NCBI GenBank assembly: GCA_028826165.1
Contig: JAPDFW010000110.1
Coordinates: forward strand, 15,001-79,000
Length of the DNA stretch: 64,000 bases
Direction: 5' to 3'
Source: Anaeramoeba ignava
Lineage: Eukaryota; Metamonada; Anaeramoebidae
Shown here: piece by piece, positions 21,901-35,859 of the stretch
Position numbering within the stretch: position 1 is the stretch's first letter
Layout: the number at the start of each line of letters is the position of its first letter
The notes under the pieces: model-generated
The model's input: the letters and a program-made list of their open reading frames with translations, nothing else
What the model was told of the DNA's origin: nothing
The model's database searches: none
Program-made: the position numbers and the translations under genes

Positions 21901-24900
21901 AATTTCTTTATTATCTTCATTTGAATTTTCGTTTTGAATAAATGAAAGTAAATTTTTAAGTATTGGATAAAAAATTGAATAAATATTTTCAATTTGTTTA
22001 ACTTTTAAAAATATTTCAATTTTTTCTATTGAATAATTTAAAAATTTTTGAATAAATCCAAAATTAAATTTTTTTGTTAATTTTTTCTTGAATAAAAATT
22101 GTTGAAAAATTATTCTTCCATAAAATGTTAAATATTTTGAAAATTTATGGAAAATATTTATAATTTCTTTTCTATATTCTTCAATTTTACTTTTTCTAAT
22201 TGTTCTGAAATGTTTTGTATCATTTTCTTCAATTTCTTCTTCACAAATTGAACATTTTTCATTACTTTTCAAACATAAATAAATTGGTTTTTTTTCTTTT
22301 TGAGATTTTTACAAATTTTGATTTTTATAATTGATATTTTCTGAAAATAATTCTTCAATTAATTCATTTGTTATTTTATTAATCATTAATTCATTTTCAA
22401 TTTTTGATAATTATATTTTTCTCGTGTTTTTGATTTAATTGTTTTAATTGAATTGAAAATTGTTTTTGAAATGTTTGAATAATCCATTCATTATAAAGTT
22501 TTTCAATTTCTTCTTTTTCTTTTTGTTTTTGTTTTATTTCAATCCAAAATTCAAATAATTCTTCAATATTATCATTTTGAATTATTTCTTCTTTATCTTC
22601 TTTTATTTTTTCAATCAATTCTCTTATAAATAATAAAAATGAAAATCTTTTTCTCTTCTCATTTTTTCTTTTTGTTTTAAAATTAATTAATTTGGAAATA
22701 AAAAGTAAATTAATTAATTTTTGATGAATTTTTTCAAAATAAATTTGTTGAATTTTTTGAAATGAAATTGTTTTTATTTTTTCATTGGATTGTTGTGAAT
22801 AATAATTGTTGATAATTCTTCTTAAATTAATTTTTAATTTTTGGAAAATATTTTTTTGTTCTGGATTAAGAACCAATTTGATAAAATCTTTTAAATATTT
22901 TTGAATAATTTCATCATTAAAAGATGAATCAATAAATGTAATAATTTTGTTTTGTTGAGAAATTGTTTCATTTTGTTGAATTATTGAATAAATTATTGAT
23001 GAAAATGGGAATTCTTGTTTAATTGTTTTTGTTTTGTAAATTGGATAACAAGGAATTTCAAATTGTTGAAATATAACATCCCAAATTTCTTTCATTTTTT
23101 CATCTTTTGAATTTAATAAAATTGTTAAATTTTCATTTTGATTTATATTTTGGAAAAATATATCAAAAATTTCAATTAAATCTTCTTTAACTTTATCAAA
23201 TAAAATACTTATAAATTTCTTTTTCTCTTTCTTTTGTTTGAAATTATGTAAAATATCAAAAATTTCCCATTTAAAATTTTCATGTTTTGATTTAATTGAT
23301 AATTCAATCATTTTTCTAATTTTTTGGAAAATTTGTTTTTCATTTCTTCATTCTTAAAAAGGTTTTTTTCAATTAATTCTTTTTCTTTTTTGAAATTTTC
23401 ATTTGTTAAATCTTTTTCTTTTGAAAGAATTATTCCTAAATTTTCTATTATTATTTTTTCTATTTGTTTGTTTTTTTGTAAATAATCAAATGATTCTAAA
23501 AGATTTTGAGGTAAATTTTTAAGATTAAATAATGTTTCAATTTCTTCAATATAATAATGTTCCCAATTTTTTTCAAAATAAAAAGGAAATGATTTAGAAT
23601 TTGAAGTGAAAGATAAATGAATAAATAATATAATATAAGAGTTCTCTATTCTGTTTTGATTATTATTATTGTTTTGAGAAATTATTTGTTCAATTAAAAT
23701 TTTAATTTGATAAAATAATTCAATTTGATTTTGTTTGAAATGAATAATTAAAATATTTTTTTCTTTTGGAATATTGGAAATTAATTCTTCATTTTCTTTT
23801 TTGATAATTTTATCTTTGTTTTGTAAATCTAAAATTTTAAATGAATATTCTGAATATTTTTCTTCAATTTTCCCAATTTCTCTTTTATATCCTCTTGTGA
23901 AAATTATTGATTTTTTCACTTTATTTTTTAAAATTTCTTCATTTAAAAGTTCTTCAAAATTATTGTAAATAGATGAAAAATATTCTTCTTTAATTTGATT
24001 AACTTTTTGAATTTGTTTTTCTTTTTGTTTTTTTGATAATAATTCTTTAATTTCAATCATTTTTTCAAATTTAAAAAATTGAATAATTTTCTTTTTGATT
24101 TTTTCTTCTTGATCTTTTTCATTTTGATATTTAAGAATAAGTGAAGGAAATAAGTTTTGATTAAATTCAATAATTAAATCTTCTTTTTTAATTTTGTTTT
24201 CAGTAAATTTTTTGATTGGATTGAATATTTTGAATATTTTGGATATTGATTCTTTTGGAATATTAAAAGAAGAAATATCAATTAAATGTTTTTCAAATTG
24301 ATTTAATAAATTAGGTTGATTAAATTCATATTTAATTGCTTTTGTTGTTATAATTATTAATCTGAAATTTGGATTCATTTCAATTTTTCTTATTTCATTT
24401 TCAAAAATAATTGTTATATAAAATTTTTCATTTTCTTTAATATAATTTTGATTAAATAAATCATCTAATAATGGATAAATTTTTTGATAATCAAGAAGAA
24501 TTAACATTTTTCCTTCATAAATACATTTTTCAATAATATTTAATGCTTTATTAATTTCTTGATTTTTCTTTTTCTATTTGTGATTCTGATTTTATTAATG
24601 AATTTGAATCAAATAAAATGATTGAATTTCTTGAAAAATATTGTAAAATTATTGAAAAAATTGAAATATTTGGAATAAATATCATTAAATGTCTTGATGT
24701 TTTTATAAAATCTGAATATTTTTGAATTTCATTTTCTTTTGTTAATTTTTGAATATTTTCTTTTATTGATTGAAATGGATTGAATTTTGGAAGTTTTTCA
24801 AATCCTTCAATTTTACTATTTTTCAAAATTTGATTTAATATTTTTGATTTAATTCCAAAATTTCTAAAAAGAGATTCATAACAAATATCTAAAATTCCTT

Positions 24901-27900
24901 TTTTCTTTTGTTCATTTCCATAATAAAATCCAATATTATTAAGGAAATATTGATAATCTTTAATTCCATAAAAATTTAATGGTGGTTGATTTTCTTGAAG
25001 AATTGTTTTAAATTGTTTTGAAATTATTTCATTTTGATTTTGATAAATTTTAGAAAATAATTCAACAAAAATATTAGGATAATTTCTTCGTATTTTTTTA
25101 GAGAATGATTTTATAATTTCTTTTGTTACAATTTCTAATTGATTTCGATTTAAATTTAATAATAAATTTCTTGAAGTTAATCCTGAAATTTCAAAATTTG
25201 TATTTATATTTGTTAATAAAATCAATGTAAATTTTGAATTTGAATTTGAATTATAAATCATTTTATTCATAATTTTTTTGATTTTTGAATGAATCATAAT
25301 TAAATTTTCTTTTGATAAATTTGTGAAATTTTTTAAAATTATTATTGGAATGTTTTGTTGTTGTTTTTGTTTTTTGATGTTTTGAAATTGATTTTGAAGA
25401 TATTCTTGTGTAAATATTTGTGAACATTGAATTTTAAATCGTTTTATTTGTGGAAGTTTCCATTGTTTTAAAATTTGATTTTCATTTTTAGAAGATGAAA
25501 ATGAATTGAAAATAGATTGAAAAGATTTTTTTGAAATTGCTATTTTTGTTTTAAATAAAAATAAAATAAAAATAAAATTTAATAATTATTTTGTTATTGT
25601 TATTGTTTTTGTTATTAATTTACCTAAATTATCAATTATTAATAAAGGTATTTGTGTAAAAAATGAAATAAATATTGATAAAATATTTTCATTAAAATTT
25701 TGATTTTGGAAAAGATTTGTTTGGGTTAAATTAAATTGAATTGATTGAATTAAACTTTTTGTTAATTTATCAATAATTTCTTTAATTTTTATTTTTCTAA
25801 ATCTTTTTTAAAATTTCCACTTATTTTAATCTTTTTGAAATTTTCTTCAACTTTTAATAAAAATTTATCTTTTTCTTCTCCAATAAAATATGATCCATAA
25901 ACAACAAATAAAGATAATAGCATACTTTCTCTAAATATAATTCGATTTGTATTTGATGGATAATTCAATTTTTTGCAAATTTCTTTTTCAATTAACCATT
26001 GGAAAATATTGAGAAATATGAAAACATCTTGTAATGATTGAATAGAATAATTTGTTTTGTTTTGTTGTTGAATATAATTTCTTGAAAAATTAATTGTTTC
26101 TAAAATAATTTGAATAATTTTTTCTTTATCAATATTAATTAAATTTTTTGGAAATTTTTGGTAAATCATTGAAAAAATATAATTATTTTCTCCTTTTTCG
26201 CTTAAATTCCCAAAATCATAAATATCTTCAAAAAATGAATCAGGAATTAATTGAGGTTTTGAAATTATTTCTTCAATTATATTTGATTCATTTGATTCAT
26301 TTGGTTTGATTTGAGAAGAATATTTTTTTGATTGAAATGATTTGATTGAAGCTAATAAATTAATTTCATAGGGTAAATTTAATAAATCAAAAGATCGATC
26401 TATTAAAATTTTCTTTAATAAAATTATGCATTCTTTTGATCCTGTATTGAAATCATTGAATAAAATATTAATTTTTGAATTTGGTTTTTCTTTAATAATA
26501 TTTTCAGCTTTTTCAATAATTTGTTCAATATCTTTTTTGTTTGTTTTAGAATTGATATTTAAAATTATTAATTTTTGTTTTAAGATTTCTTCTAATAAAT
26601 AATGAATTAATAAATTTTTCTCATAATCATTTCCTTCAATAAAAATAACTGGAAGTTTTGCTATTAATCTATAATGAATATTGATTAATTTCATTAGGTT
26701 ATTTGAAGTGATAAATTTTGGATAATCTTTTATATCTTGTTTTGAATTAAAAGAATTGAGAATTTTCAAAATCATTTCTTTTTCAATTTCAATTTTCTCT
26801 TCATCATTTTGGAAATTTTCATAAATTTTAATCAATACATTATTGTTTAAAAATTTTTCTAATTTTTGATTAAATAATGATTTGATTTGATTATTGCTTA
26901 TAATTATCATTTCAAGTTGTTCTTCATTTTTGAGTTGATTTAAAAAAATTGGGAAAGTGAAAAATTTTTGATTCCAATCAATTCTATCTTTTAATAAATT
27001 TGAGAAATCTTCAAATTCATTTGTTTCTAATTTTTCTATTTTTGTACTCCATTTAAGATAACGTGAAGAAATATTAACAATAGAATCTAAATAAAATGAA
27101 AATAAATGTGAAATAAATTTTTCATAAATTTCTTCATTTTCTTCTTTTAATAATCCTAATAATAATAATTTATTTGAATCCAAAAATTGACAATTTTGTA
27201 ATAAAATTATTTGTGATTTTAAAATTGAACAAATAATAAATATTATTCTGAAAGTTAAAGGTTGGCCTGGTAATTTTTGTAAGATTTTCTTTTCAATTAA
27301 ATTAAAGAATTCTTTTTTATCTGGTTCTTGATTAATAAATTCTTTTCTTTTTTCAATTTGAAGATTTTTGAATTGTTTGAAATTATTATTACTTAATTCA
27401 ATTAATTTAGCAACATTTTTCAATTTTTTATCTTCAATTTTTTCAATTATAAAATTTGGATTTAATTTAAATTTAATAAATGAAAATTCATCATAATTAA
27501 CTTGACATTCTTTTTCTTGAAAATATTTTAATGATTGGAAATTATTTAATCCATTTTCTGAATTTTCTTTTCTATTACTTGGAATTTCAAAAGCTAAAAA
27601 ACAATTATTTAAATCTTCTTGATTAAAATCGAAAATGAAATTTGATGATTTTTCTCTTTTGTTTTCAAATAAATTCCACATTGTAAATCCCCAAATAAAA
27701 TCTAAAGTTTCTAAATTAGGTGAAAAAGGTAATTCAATATGAAAAAATTTCTTTTCTTTTTGTTTATCTTTAATAAAATCATTTGATATTTCTTTTGATA
27801 AAATGATATTGAAATATAGATAATTTTCTTTTTGATATTTTTCATTATATTTTTTGTGAATTTGATAAGTTTTTCCCATTCCACTAATTTTAGAAGTAAA

Positions 27901-30900
27901 TAATTGTATTTTTGGATAAAGTTTGTGATATTTTTTGTAAATTTGTGTTATTTTTTTTTTGGAAAGAATTTTGATTTTGTTTGTTATTAAACATTTTGGA
28001 AATTGATTAACAATTCTAAAACTTCCAATTTTCTCTTCATAAAAGAAAATTAATAATGGGAAATGAATTGTGAAAGAAATATTTTGAATTTTTTCAGTTA
28101 ATACTTTTAAACATTCTTGAGATAATTTATGTGAATGAATAATTGAAAATAAATATTTGTTTTTTGGAATATTTTCATATTTTTCATTATAAATTTGATA
28201 AATATTAAAGAAATTGTTAATATCATTTTTTGTTGAATTTGAATCACAAAATAATACATTTTCTTTTAAAGGGAAATGATTACAATATCCTAAATATAAA
28301 CTTGTAACAATTTCATAAATTTCTTTTTCTTTTTCTAATTTATAAAAGAAAAATTTTTGATTTTGATTTTGATTTTGATTATCAAAAATTTGATTAAATT
28401 GAGAATTTGATTTTTTTAAAATATTTTCATCAATTTTGATTATTCTTTGTTTGATTGAATTTTTGATAGGAATTAATTTTTCTAATTTATTAATAAATGT
28501 TTTGAAAAAATTTGAATCAATTTTAATTTGAGAAATTTGAATTTTGAAATTTTTAAATTCTTCATTTTTTAAATTTGGTTTAAATGATTTAAGAAGAGAT
28601 AATGAATTATTGTTTTTGTTTTCAAAATGAAATTCTTTTATAATTGAAAAGATTTGTTCTTTTGAGAAAATTGAAAGAATAAATTGAATATTATTATTGT
28701 TATTATTATTATTGATAAATTCTGAAAATAAATCATCAAGTTGTTTTGTAAAATTTCTTTCTTCTTCAGTTTCTTTTTCTTTTTGTAATAAAATTAATTC
28801 TTCAATTTTTTTAAAAATTTTCTCTAATTTTTTTTGTGAAGGATTTATTTTTTGATAAATTTTGATAATAATTTCAAATATATCATTAAATGATTTGAAA
28901 AGTTTTTCATTATATAAATATTCTTTAAATTCTTCTCTTAAATTTTGTAAATATTTTTTGGTTTGTTTTAAATTATTGTTATTGATTTTATCAAAAATTT
29001 CTTTAAATTCTTTATCATTTTTTAATTTTTGTAAAATTTGAATTGATTGATGAAGTAATTCAAAATTATATTTCTTATTCAATGTACTACCAATAAATTT
29101 ATAAATTTCTTGAAATATTTGACTAATTTTTGATAAATCTTTCATTTCTTTTTCATTTTTCAAATTTGGATTAAAAAAATTAGAATAAAATTCATTTTCA
29201 TATTTAAATAATGGAACAACTAAAATAAACCAATAAGGAATTTTGGAATAATTTTTTCTGTCTTCTTGATATTTTAAAATTGGAGAACAAATTTGTTTAA
29301 TTTTTTTATCTTTAGGAATATTGGAAATTTCAAATAATAATTTAATTTCATTTTCTAATAATTCTTTTTTCTTTTCATTTTCATTTTCTTTTTCTAATAA
29401 TTCTTTTGTCTTTTCATTTTCAATTATTTTTAAGAATAAATTTTCAAATTGTTTGATTTTCATTTTTTGATTTGAAATTAATTTTGTTTTTTTTATCAAA
29501 TCATCTTGAATTTGTTTAATTTTATTTTGTAAATCTTCAAATGAAATTTTCTTTTTTTCATTTATTAATGATTGTTGATATTCATTCCAATAAATCTTTT
29601 GAAAAATTTGAGTTTGTTTCATTTTATAAAAATTTTGGATAATTTCTTCTTTAATTTTCAAATTTTGAATTGATTTTTTAATTTCATTAATTGATTTATC
29701 ACTTTCAAATAAATCCAACATTTCTTTAATTTTTAAAATATCTTCTTCAATTAAAATTGAATATAATTCTTTTGATAAGAAGTTTTTTTGTTGATTTAAT
29801 TGTTCAAATTCATTCTTTTAAAATTTGGAAATTTGGTTTTTCGAATATAACCCAAATTTTTGAATTTTCATAATTTTGAATAATAATTTCAGAAAGTTCT
29901 TTATAAGAAAAATTTAAATTTTTTGATTTTTCAATAAAATTTTCAATTTCTTTTTGATATTTTTTAATTGATTCAAGAAATTCAAATTTTGAAATTGTTT
30001 CATTTTCAATTTCTTTTATAAATAATAAAGCATCTATCCAATTATTTTGTTCTTTTTCTGAAAGTGAATTAAAGAATTGAAAGAAATTTTGAGAATTAGT
30101 TGGTAATTTGTTTCCAATATAAGGTTTCCATGATTCAGTTTGTATTTCTAAGGGAATTTTTTGAATAATATTTTTTTCTTTAATAATATCTTCTTTGGAG
30201 ATTTTATCATAATTTTCTTTAACAAATTTTTCAATTAAATTCTTTATAAATTCATCAATTTGATTTATTTTATCAAGTATTTTTGATTCAATAATTATAT
30301 TTAAACGTTCTTTTTCGTTTTTGTTTGTAAAATATGGTTGAGTTTTTAAATTATTATAAATTAATTCTTGAATATTTGAAATTTCCATTTTATTTTGATT
30401 TTTATTTTGATTTTGATTTTGATTTTGATTTTGATTTTGATTTTGATTTTGATTTTGATTTTGATTTTGATTTTGGGTTCCTTTTTAATTTGGATTTTTT
30501 TTTGAATTTGATTTTGATTTTCATTTTCATTTTGATTTTGATTTTGATTTTGATTTTGATTTTGATTTTGATTTTGATTTTGATTTTGATTTTGATTTTG
30601 ATTTTGATTTTGATTTTGATTTTGATTTTGATTTTGATTTTGATTTTGATTTTGATTTTGATTTTGATTTTGATTTTGATTTTGATTTTGATTTTGATTT
30701 TGATTTTGATTTTGAGAAATAAAATCTTTGCTTTTCTTGTAAAAAATAGTCCAATTATCTATCCAATTCCCTAAATTTTCTGTTTTGTAATTTATAATAA
30801 TCTTAAAAAAGAAATTATTTAATTTTCTTGAAAAAAGTTGAATAAAAAATTTGCTTGGTTCATTTCCTGTAAATTCATTGAAAAAAAGATGAGTTAATTG

Positions 30901-32057
30901 ATCACCATTTTGATAATAATTTGTTTGGAAAAGTAAAGTTGTAGTTTCAATAAAGTCTTCAATATTTTGATGATTAAATAAAAATTGTTGAATTTCATGA
31001 TATATTTCTTCTGGTTTAATATTTGAAAATACTTGGAAATCTTCAATTTGTTTTGATTTTTGACAAAAAAAATCAAATAAGAAGAATAATTTCATTTCAA
31101 ATTCTTTTTCAGAAAAAAGAAAATCAACTAAAATATTCCTTAAATCTTCAATATGTGGTTCTTTTTGTATTAATATAAATGATTGAATTTCTTTTTCAAT
31201 TGGTTTAAAAGAAATTTTTGAGATATTTTGGAATACTTCTTTCTTCAAAATATTATCCTGAATAAATTTTATGAGATAAAAAAATGGAATTAAAAAAATA
31301 AATGGAATGCACACTTTTTGATCTTTTTGGAATTGAATTGAAACTTTTTTAATTAAAGTTGGAACAACTTCTCCAAATTTAATATTTTCATTCACATTTG
31401 TTTGTAAATCTGTAATCTCTTTTTCAATTTCTTTAGTTCTTTCAATTTCTTTCTTTTTCTTTTTCTTTTTCTTTTCTAACTTTTCTTTTTCCTGTTTTAA
31501 TTGTTCAATTTTTTTTTTCGTTTCTAAATCAAATTTAAAAATATTGTTATTTTGAAATATCTGAATTGCTTGACAAAAAATAAGAAAGTTTTTTTTCAAG
31601 TTTGAAATATCTTTTGAATTATCTTTGAAATGTGACTCATGAAATTCATTTTGAATTATTTCTTGAATAATAATTTGACAAATTTCACCATCAGAATATT
31701 CTTCTCTTAAATTTTGATCAATGAAAAAAATAAAAATGTGTTCTTCTTTTTCTTGATTTTTAAATGAAATTTTAATTTTGGATTTTTTTCCAGGAATTAA
31801 ACGAGATGTAATAAAGCATTCTTTATTTTTTTGTTTTTCAACGTTTTTAAATTGTTTTTTGGAATAAAAAATTGTTAAATTTTCTTGATCTTTTTCATTT
31901 TCATTTTGAAAACTTTTTTTGATTAAATTTATTTGTTCGCCAAGTAAAAAAGAAACTAATTTATCATTTTTATTTTTATTTTGTGAATTTGGTTCATAAA
32001 AAAAAGTTGCATAAATATAAAAAGTTTTAAATTGGTTTTTGTTATTTTTTAAACTCA
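18922..32057 (-). CDS. Giant RNF213-like AAA+ protein (~4,300 aa)
   Basis: Landmarks follow the order of vertebrate RNF213: a P-loop module (SKISGMGKT, ~27,890); the AAA3 region with YDFGNLSEKGE (cf. WDFGQLS; ~26,205); AAA4 with FYGIKDYQYFL (cf. FFGLRDYYSL; ~24,970) and NFRLIIITT...NQFEKHLIDI (cf. NFRLIVIE...NRLEKHYLDI; ~24,350); a CSICEE remnant (~22,240); and an RZ-type finger keeping Cys, His and CxxC ligands (~20,935-21,015). RNF213 is a ubiquitin ligase acting in lipid-droplet biology and antimicrobial ubiquitylation. Here AAA3 and AAA4 lack Walker residues and the RING lacks its second half (see findings). Introns: 25540-25623 and 22265-22312. Frame breaks occur near 30,480, 29,815, 25,790, 25,740, 24,555, 23,310 and 22,410. 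Start chosen at MSLKNNKNQFK, since upstream codons are T-run shadow. An NQ tract lies at 30,400-30,715. Confidence 0.82.
22265..22312 (-). other. 48-nt intron in the RNF213-like gene
   Basis: GTAAAAATCT...GAAAAG. Its removal deletes an in-frame TAA and joins KNQNF to NEKCSICEEE in phase. Together with a 46-nt intron at 62989-63034 it marks the lower size limit I see here. Confidence 0.6.
30395..30715. repeat. (CAAAAT)n tract in the RNF213-like gene
   Basis: Two blocks of pure ATTTTG repeats flank an imperfect segment at 30475-30535. The frame changes within the imperfect segment (A5 near 30,485), from NQNQ to KIKI and back. Confidence 0.85.
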
Positions 32058-32262
32058 TTTTTAATTTAAAAAAAAAAGGAAAAAAAATGAAAAAAAAAAT
32101 GAAATAAAAAAGGAAAAAAAAAGTGATTAAAAAAAAAAGGAAAAAAAAAGTGATTAAAAAAAAAAGAATTTCAATCAAAGTCAAAATCAATTATTTTTTT
32201 CTCCTTTATTCTAATTTTTATTTTTTCTCATTTTTTTTTTCATTTTAAAAAAAAATTGGAAA
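32058..32262. promoter_or_regulatory. Divergent promoter interval, RNF213-like / C2 protein
   Basis: 205 bp of homopurine then homopyrimidine tract. On the minus strand TTTTTTTTCATTTTTTTT lies ~31 nt from the RNF213-like ATG. On the plus strand TTTTTTCTCATTTT and TTTTTTTCATTTT lie near 32,230 and 32,242, the latter 21 nt from the C2-protein ATG. Confidence 0.45.
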
Positions 32263-35200
32263 ATGAATTTACAAACAAAAAACAAAAAGCAACAAAAGAA
32301 AAATAATCAAAAAATAAGAAGAACAATTCCACCAAATTCAATAGGAAAAATAAAAGGATATTTTATAATTCAAATCCATTCAATTTTATTAAAAAATCAA
32401 AATGAAAAAATTCTCATTTCAATTCAATTTCCTGAAGAAATAAAACCAATTATTATTAAAATTAATCAACAAAATTATTCTATTAAATATGAAATTACAA
32501 CTTCAATGCTTAATCTATGTAAATATTTTTCTAGTTTCCAAAAATTATTGATCAAAATTTACAAAGAAAAATTGGATAATTTTTTTGCAAGAATTTTTGT
32601 TAATTTTAATAATTTGTTACTCTTAAATAATCAACCTCAAAATTTCACTATTTCTAATTTAAATAACAAAAAAATTGGAAATATTAAATTATCTTTGAAA
32701 ATTATTCATTTAGAATTTGGTGATATTTTAGATTTCAAAGAAGAGAAAATTTCAAGAAATATTTCCAATCAAAAAATTAATCAAGAAATTCAAAATAATT
32801 CCAATCAAGAAATTTCAAGAAATATTTCTAATCAAGAAATTCAAAATGATTCAAATCAAAAAATTCAAAATAATTCAAATCAAAAAATTAATCAAGAAAT
32901 TCAAAATAATTCAAATCAAAAAATTAATCAAAAAATTCAAAATAATTCTAATCAAGAAATTTCAAGAAATATTTCCAATCAAGAAATTCAAAATATTTCA
33001 AATCAAAAAATTAATCAAGAAATTCAAAATAATTCAAATCAAAATATTTTTAATCAAAAAATTCAAAATAATTCAAATCAAGAAATTCAAAATAATTCAA
33101 ATCAAGAAATTCAAAATAATTCAAATCAAGAAATTCAAAATAATTCAAATCAAAATAATTCTAATCAAAATATTTCTAATCAAAATAATTCTAATCAAAA
33201 TAATTCAAATCAAAATAATTCAAATCAAGAAAGCAAAATAATTGCTAATCATAATTCACACATTTTAATTATTCAAGTTCAAGATTTACAAATTTCTTAT
33301 CATTTTAAACAATATTTCCAACATAGTTATCAAGAAAAACAAGAAATTCAAATTGAAATTTCTATTTCAAATTTAAACAATGAGAACAAACAAACCCAAA
33401 TTTATTCAAATCAAAAATTAAATTCTTTATTGGAAAAAACATTTTTTCCTAATAATGCTTATAATAACCATATTATTCATTCAAATAATAAGAATATTTT
33501 TCTCGTCAACAACAAAAATTTACTTGTTAAATTTTTTCTTTATTCTTTTATCAACAAAACAAAATCCAAAAAATTATTTGGAATTGGGAAATTATTTTTA
33601 GAAATTGAAAACAACTTTGAAAAACAATTTATAATCAAAATTTTACCAGTTAATCAATTCAAACAATTTTTGGAAATTGGAAACTTAAAAACTTTAATCC
33701 AAACAACACATAAATTATTCACAAATGAACCAACAAAAAATTATCCAAAAAATGAGATCAAAAAAGAAGAAGTTTTATTATTTCTTTCAGCAAGAGAAGT
33801 TCAAGATTTAATCCCAAGAACAAAAGGATTGAGAAATTTATTTTTAATTATCAAATTTGATTTAATTCAAAAAAATATTCAATCATTAATTACTTGGGGG
33901 AAATTTAATCAAGGTTATGATTTAAATTTTAATTATAAGTTCCATATTAATTCAACTCAAATTCATTCAAATCAAAAAAACAAACAAAATCAAATTGAGA
34001 TTAACATTTATGATCTTCATAAACAAGAAATGCAAAAAGAATATCTTGGAACAATTTTAATTCCTTTAGATTTATCAAAAATATTTCAAGAAATTGATTC
34101 CTCTCAAAAACAAAGAGAAGAAAATTATTTTGAAATTTTAGATAATTTTTTTGAATTTATTCATCCTTTCACAAATGAAATTTATGGGAAATTGAAAATT
34201 ATTTTATCCCTTTCATTTCCTAAATCAATTCAAACAAAAGAATTAAATAATTTAAATTTAGAAGAAGATAAAAAACAATCAATTTTAACAAAAGAATTAA
34301 ATAATCTAAATTTAGAAGAAGATAAAAAACAATCAATTCAAACAAAAGAATTAAATAATTTAAATTTAGAAGAAGATAAAAAACATTTAATTCTAACAAA
34401 AGAATTAAATAATTTAAATTTAGAAGAAGATAAAAAACATTCAATTTTAACAAAAGAATTAAATAATTTAAATTTAGAAGAAGATAAAAAACATTTAATT
34501 CAAACAAAAGAATTAAATAATTTAAATTTAGAAAAAGATAAAAAACATTCAATTCAAACAAAAGAATTAAATAATTTAAATTTAGAAAAAGATAAAAAAC
34601 AATCAATTCAAACAAAAAAATTAAATAATTTAAATTTAGAAGAAGATAAAAAACATTTAATTCAAACAAAAGAATTAAATAATTTAAATTTAGAAAAAGA
34701 TAAAAAACATTCAATTCAAACAAAAGAATTAAATAATTTAAATTTAGAAGAAGATAAAAAACATTCAATTCAATCAATGGAAAAAATAATAGGATTACAA
34801 TTAAGTTCCACAAATTTAAATTTTCAAAATCCATTTCAAAATCAATTTCAAAATCAATTTGAAAATCAATTTAAAAATCAAATTCAAAATCAAAATCAAA
34901 TTCAAAATCAAATTCAAAATCCATTTGAAAATCAATTTCAAAATCAATTTGAAAATCAAATTCAAAATCAATTTGAAAATCAAAATCAAATTCAAAATCC
35001 ATTTGAAAATCAATTTGAAAATCAATTTGAAAATCAAAATCAAAATCAATTTAAAAATCAATTTGAAAATCAAATTCAAAATCAATTTGAAAATCAAATT
35101 CAAAATCAATTTGAAAATCAATTTGAAAATCAATTTGAAAATCAATTTGAAAATCAATTTGAAAATCAATTTGAAAATCAATTTGAAAATCAATTTAAAA

Positions 35201-35859
35201 ATCAATTTGAAAATCAAAATCAAAATCAATTTGAAAATCAAAATCAAAATCAATTTGAAAATCAATTTAAAAATCAATTTGAAAATCAAAATCAAAATCA
35301 ATTTGAAAATCAAAATCAAAATCAAAATCAAAATCAATTTGAAAATCAAATTCAAAATCAATTTGAAAATCAAATTCAATCTATTCTTTTCAATTCTTTT
35401 TGTGAAGAAACTCAAATTCATATTTTAATTGAATCTATTCATAATCTTCCCCAATCCTCAAATCAAGAACTTTCAATTTTCATCGAATTTCAAAATATAA
35501 TTTACACAACATTTTTAAACAAAAATTTAACAATTCCTTATCAAAATCAAAATCAAAATCAAAATCAAAATCAAAATTCAAATCAAAATCAAAATTCAAA
35601 TCTAAATTTAAATCAAACTCAAAATCAAAATTTAATAATGAAAGTTCTTTTTTTCAATCAAAAATTTCAAAAAGAAAAAAAACCTTTTGCTCAATCTTTA
35701 ATTGATTTATCTCCTTTGTTTTCTGGTTTATCTTTAATTGATTCTTGGTATCATATTTTTGATTTAAAAGAAAATAATTTTAATAACAAAATTTTAGCTC
35801 AAATTAAATTGAGAATTCATTTACAAAAATTTTCTCATTTCCAAATTTTATCAAAATAA
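32263..35859 (+). CDS. Multi-C2-domain protein, C2CD3-like (1,198 aa)
   Basis: One open frame. I see C2-like beta-sandwich blocks at residues ~25-160, ~330-480, ~500-650 ([20 protein letters not shown] ... [12 protein letters not shown]) and ~1,045-1,195. The last ends [29 protein letters not shown], which resembles the 'GWYxIxD...GQIKVxI' end of C2 domains in centriolar C2CD3 and related proteins. Three repeat zones separate them: EIQNNSNQ-type repeats (~165-325), ten copies of an 18-residue [17 protein letters not shown] unit (~655-840), and FENQ/NQ repeats (~850-1,040). Membrane-calcium ligands are not evident, so these are probably protein-interaction C2 domains. The centriolar assignment is inference and only moderately supported. 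Confidence 0.55.
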   Translation: MNLQTKNKKQQKKNNQKIRRTIPPNSIGKIKGYFIIQIHSILLKNQNEKILISIQFPEEIKPIIIKINQQNYSIKYEITTSMLNLCKYFSSFQKLLIKIYKEKLDNFFARIFVNFNNLLLLNNQPQNFTISNLNNKKIGNIKLSLKIIHLEFGDILDFKEEKISRNISNQKINQEIQNNSNQEISRNISNQEIQNDSNQKIQNNSNQKINQEIQNNSNQKINQKIQNNSNQEISRNISNQEIQNISNQKINQEIQNNSNQNIFNQKIQNNSNQEIQNNSNQEIQNNSNQEIQNNSNQNNSNQNISNQNNSNQNNSNQNNSNQESKIIANHNSHILIIQVQDLQISYHFKQYFQHSYQEKQEIQIEISISNLNNENKQTQIYSNQKLNSLLEKTFFPNNAYNNHIIHSNNKNIFLVNNKNLLVKFFLYSFINKTKSKKLFGIGKLFLEIENNFEKQFIIKILPVNQFKQFLEIGNLKTLIQTTHKLFTNEPTKNYPKNEIKKEEVLLFLSAREVQDLIPRTKGLRNLFLIIKFDLIQKNIQSLITWGKFNQGYDLNFNYKFHINSTQIHSNQKNKQNQIEINIYDLHKQEMQKEYLGTILIPLDLSKIFQEIDSSQKQREENYFEILDNFFEFIHPFTNEIYGKLKIILSLSFPKSIQTKELNNLNLEEDKKQSILTKELNNLNLEEDKKQSIQTKELNNLNLEEDKKHLILTKELNNLNLEEDKKHSILTKELNNLNLEEDKKHLIQTKELNNLNLEKDKKHSIQTKELNNLNLEKDKKQSIQTKKLNNLNLEEDKKHLIQTKELNNLNLEKDKKHSIQTKELNNLNLEEDKKHSIQSMEKIIGLQLSSTNLNFQNPFQNQFQNQFENQFKNQIQNQNQIQNQIQNPFENQFQNQFENQIQNQFENQNQIQNPFENQFENQFENQNQNQFKNQFENQIQNQFENQIQNQFENQFENQFENQFENQFENQFENQFENQFKNQFENQNQNQFENQNQNQFENQFKNQFENQNQNQFENQNQNQNQNQFENQIQNQFENQIQSILFNSFCEETQIHILIESIHNLPQSSNQELSIFIEFQNIIYTTFLNKNLTIPYQNQNQNQNQNQNSNQNQNSNLNLNQTQNQNLIMKVLFFNQKFQKEKKPFAQSLIDLSPLFSGLSLIDSWYHIFDLKENNFNNKILAQIKLRIHLQKFSHFQILSK
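34225..34775 (+). repeat. 54-nt coding minisatellite, ten copies
   Basis: Ten consecutive units encoding (I/L)[11 protein letters not shown](E/K)DKK(H/Q)(S/L), with near-identical codons. Each is exactly 18 codons, so the reading frame is kept; the reverse strand is open across the array as a by-product. Confidence 0.88.
34815..35380 (+). repeat. 12-nt FENQ / 6-nt NQ coding repeats
   Basis: CAATTTGAAAAT and CAAAAT units alternate for about 560 bp, giving an Asn/Gln/Phe/Glu low-complexity segment between the 18-residue repeats and the final C2 domain. Confidence 0.85.

Noticed and set aside
22265-22312. Stop-codon reassignment (in-frame TAA in the RNF213-like gene)
   Set aside because: A 48-nt GT...AG intron removes the TAA in phase, and TAA, TGA and TAG all serve as normal stops elsewhere.
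29785-29860. A 37-nt intron explaining the frame change near 29,815
   Set aside because: A GTTATA...AAAAG pair would fit the phase, but it is shorter than any other intron seen here and the skipped part looks coding; a one-base indel is equally simple.
32055-32190. Hydrophobic N-terminal extension of the RNF213-like protein
   Set aside because: It is translation of the T-rich promoter tract; MSLKNNKNQFK has the expected motif spacing.
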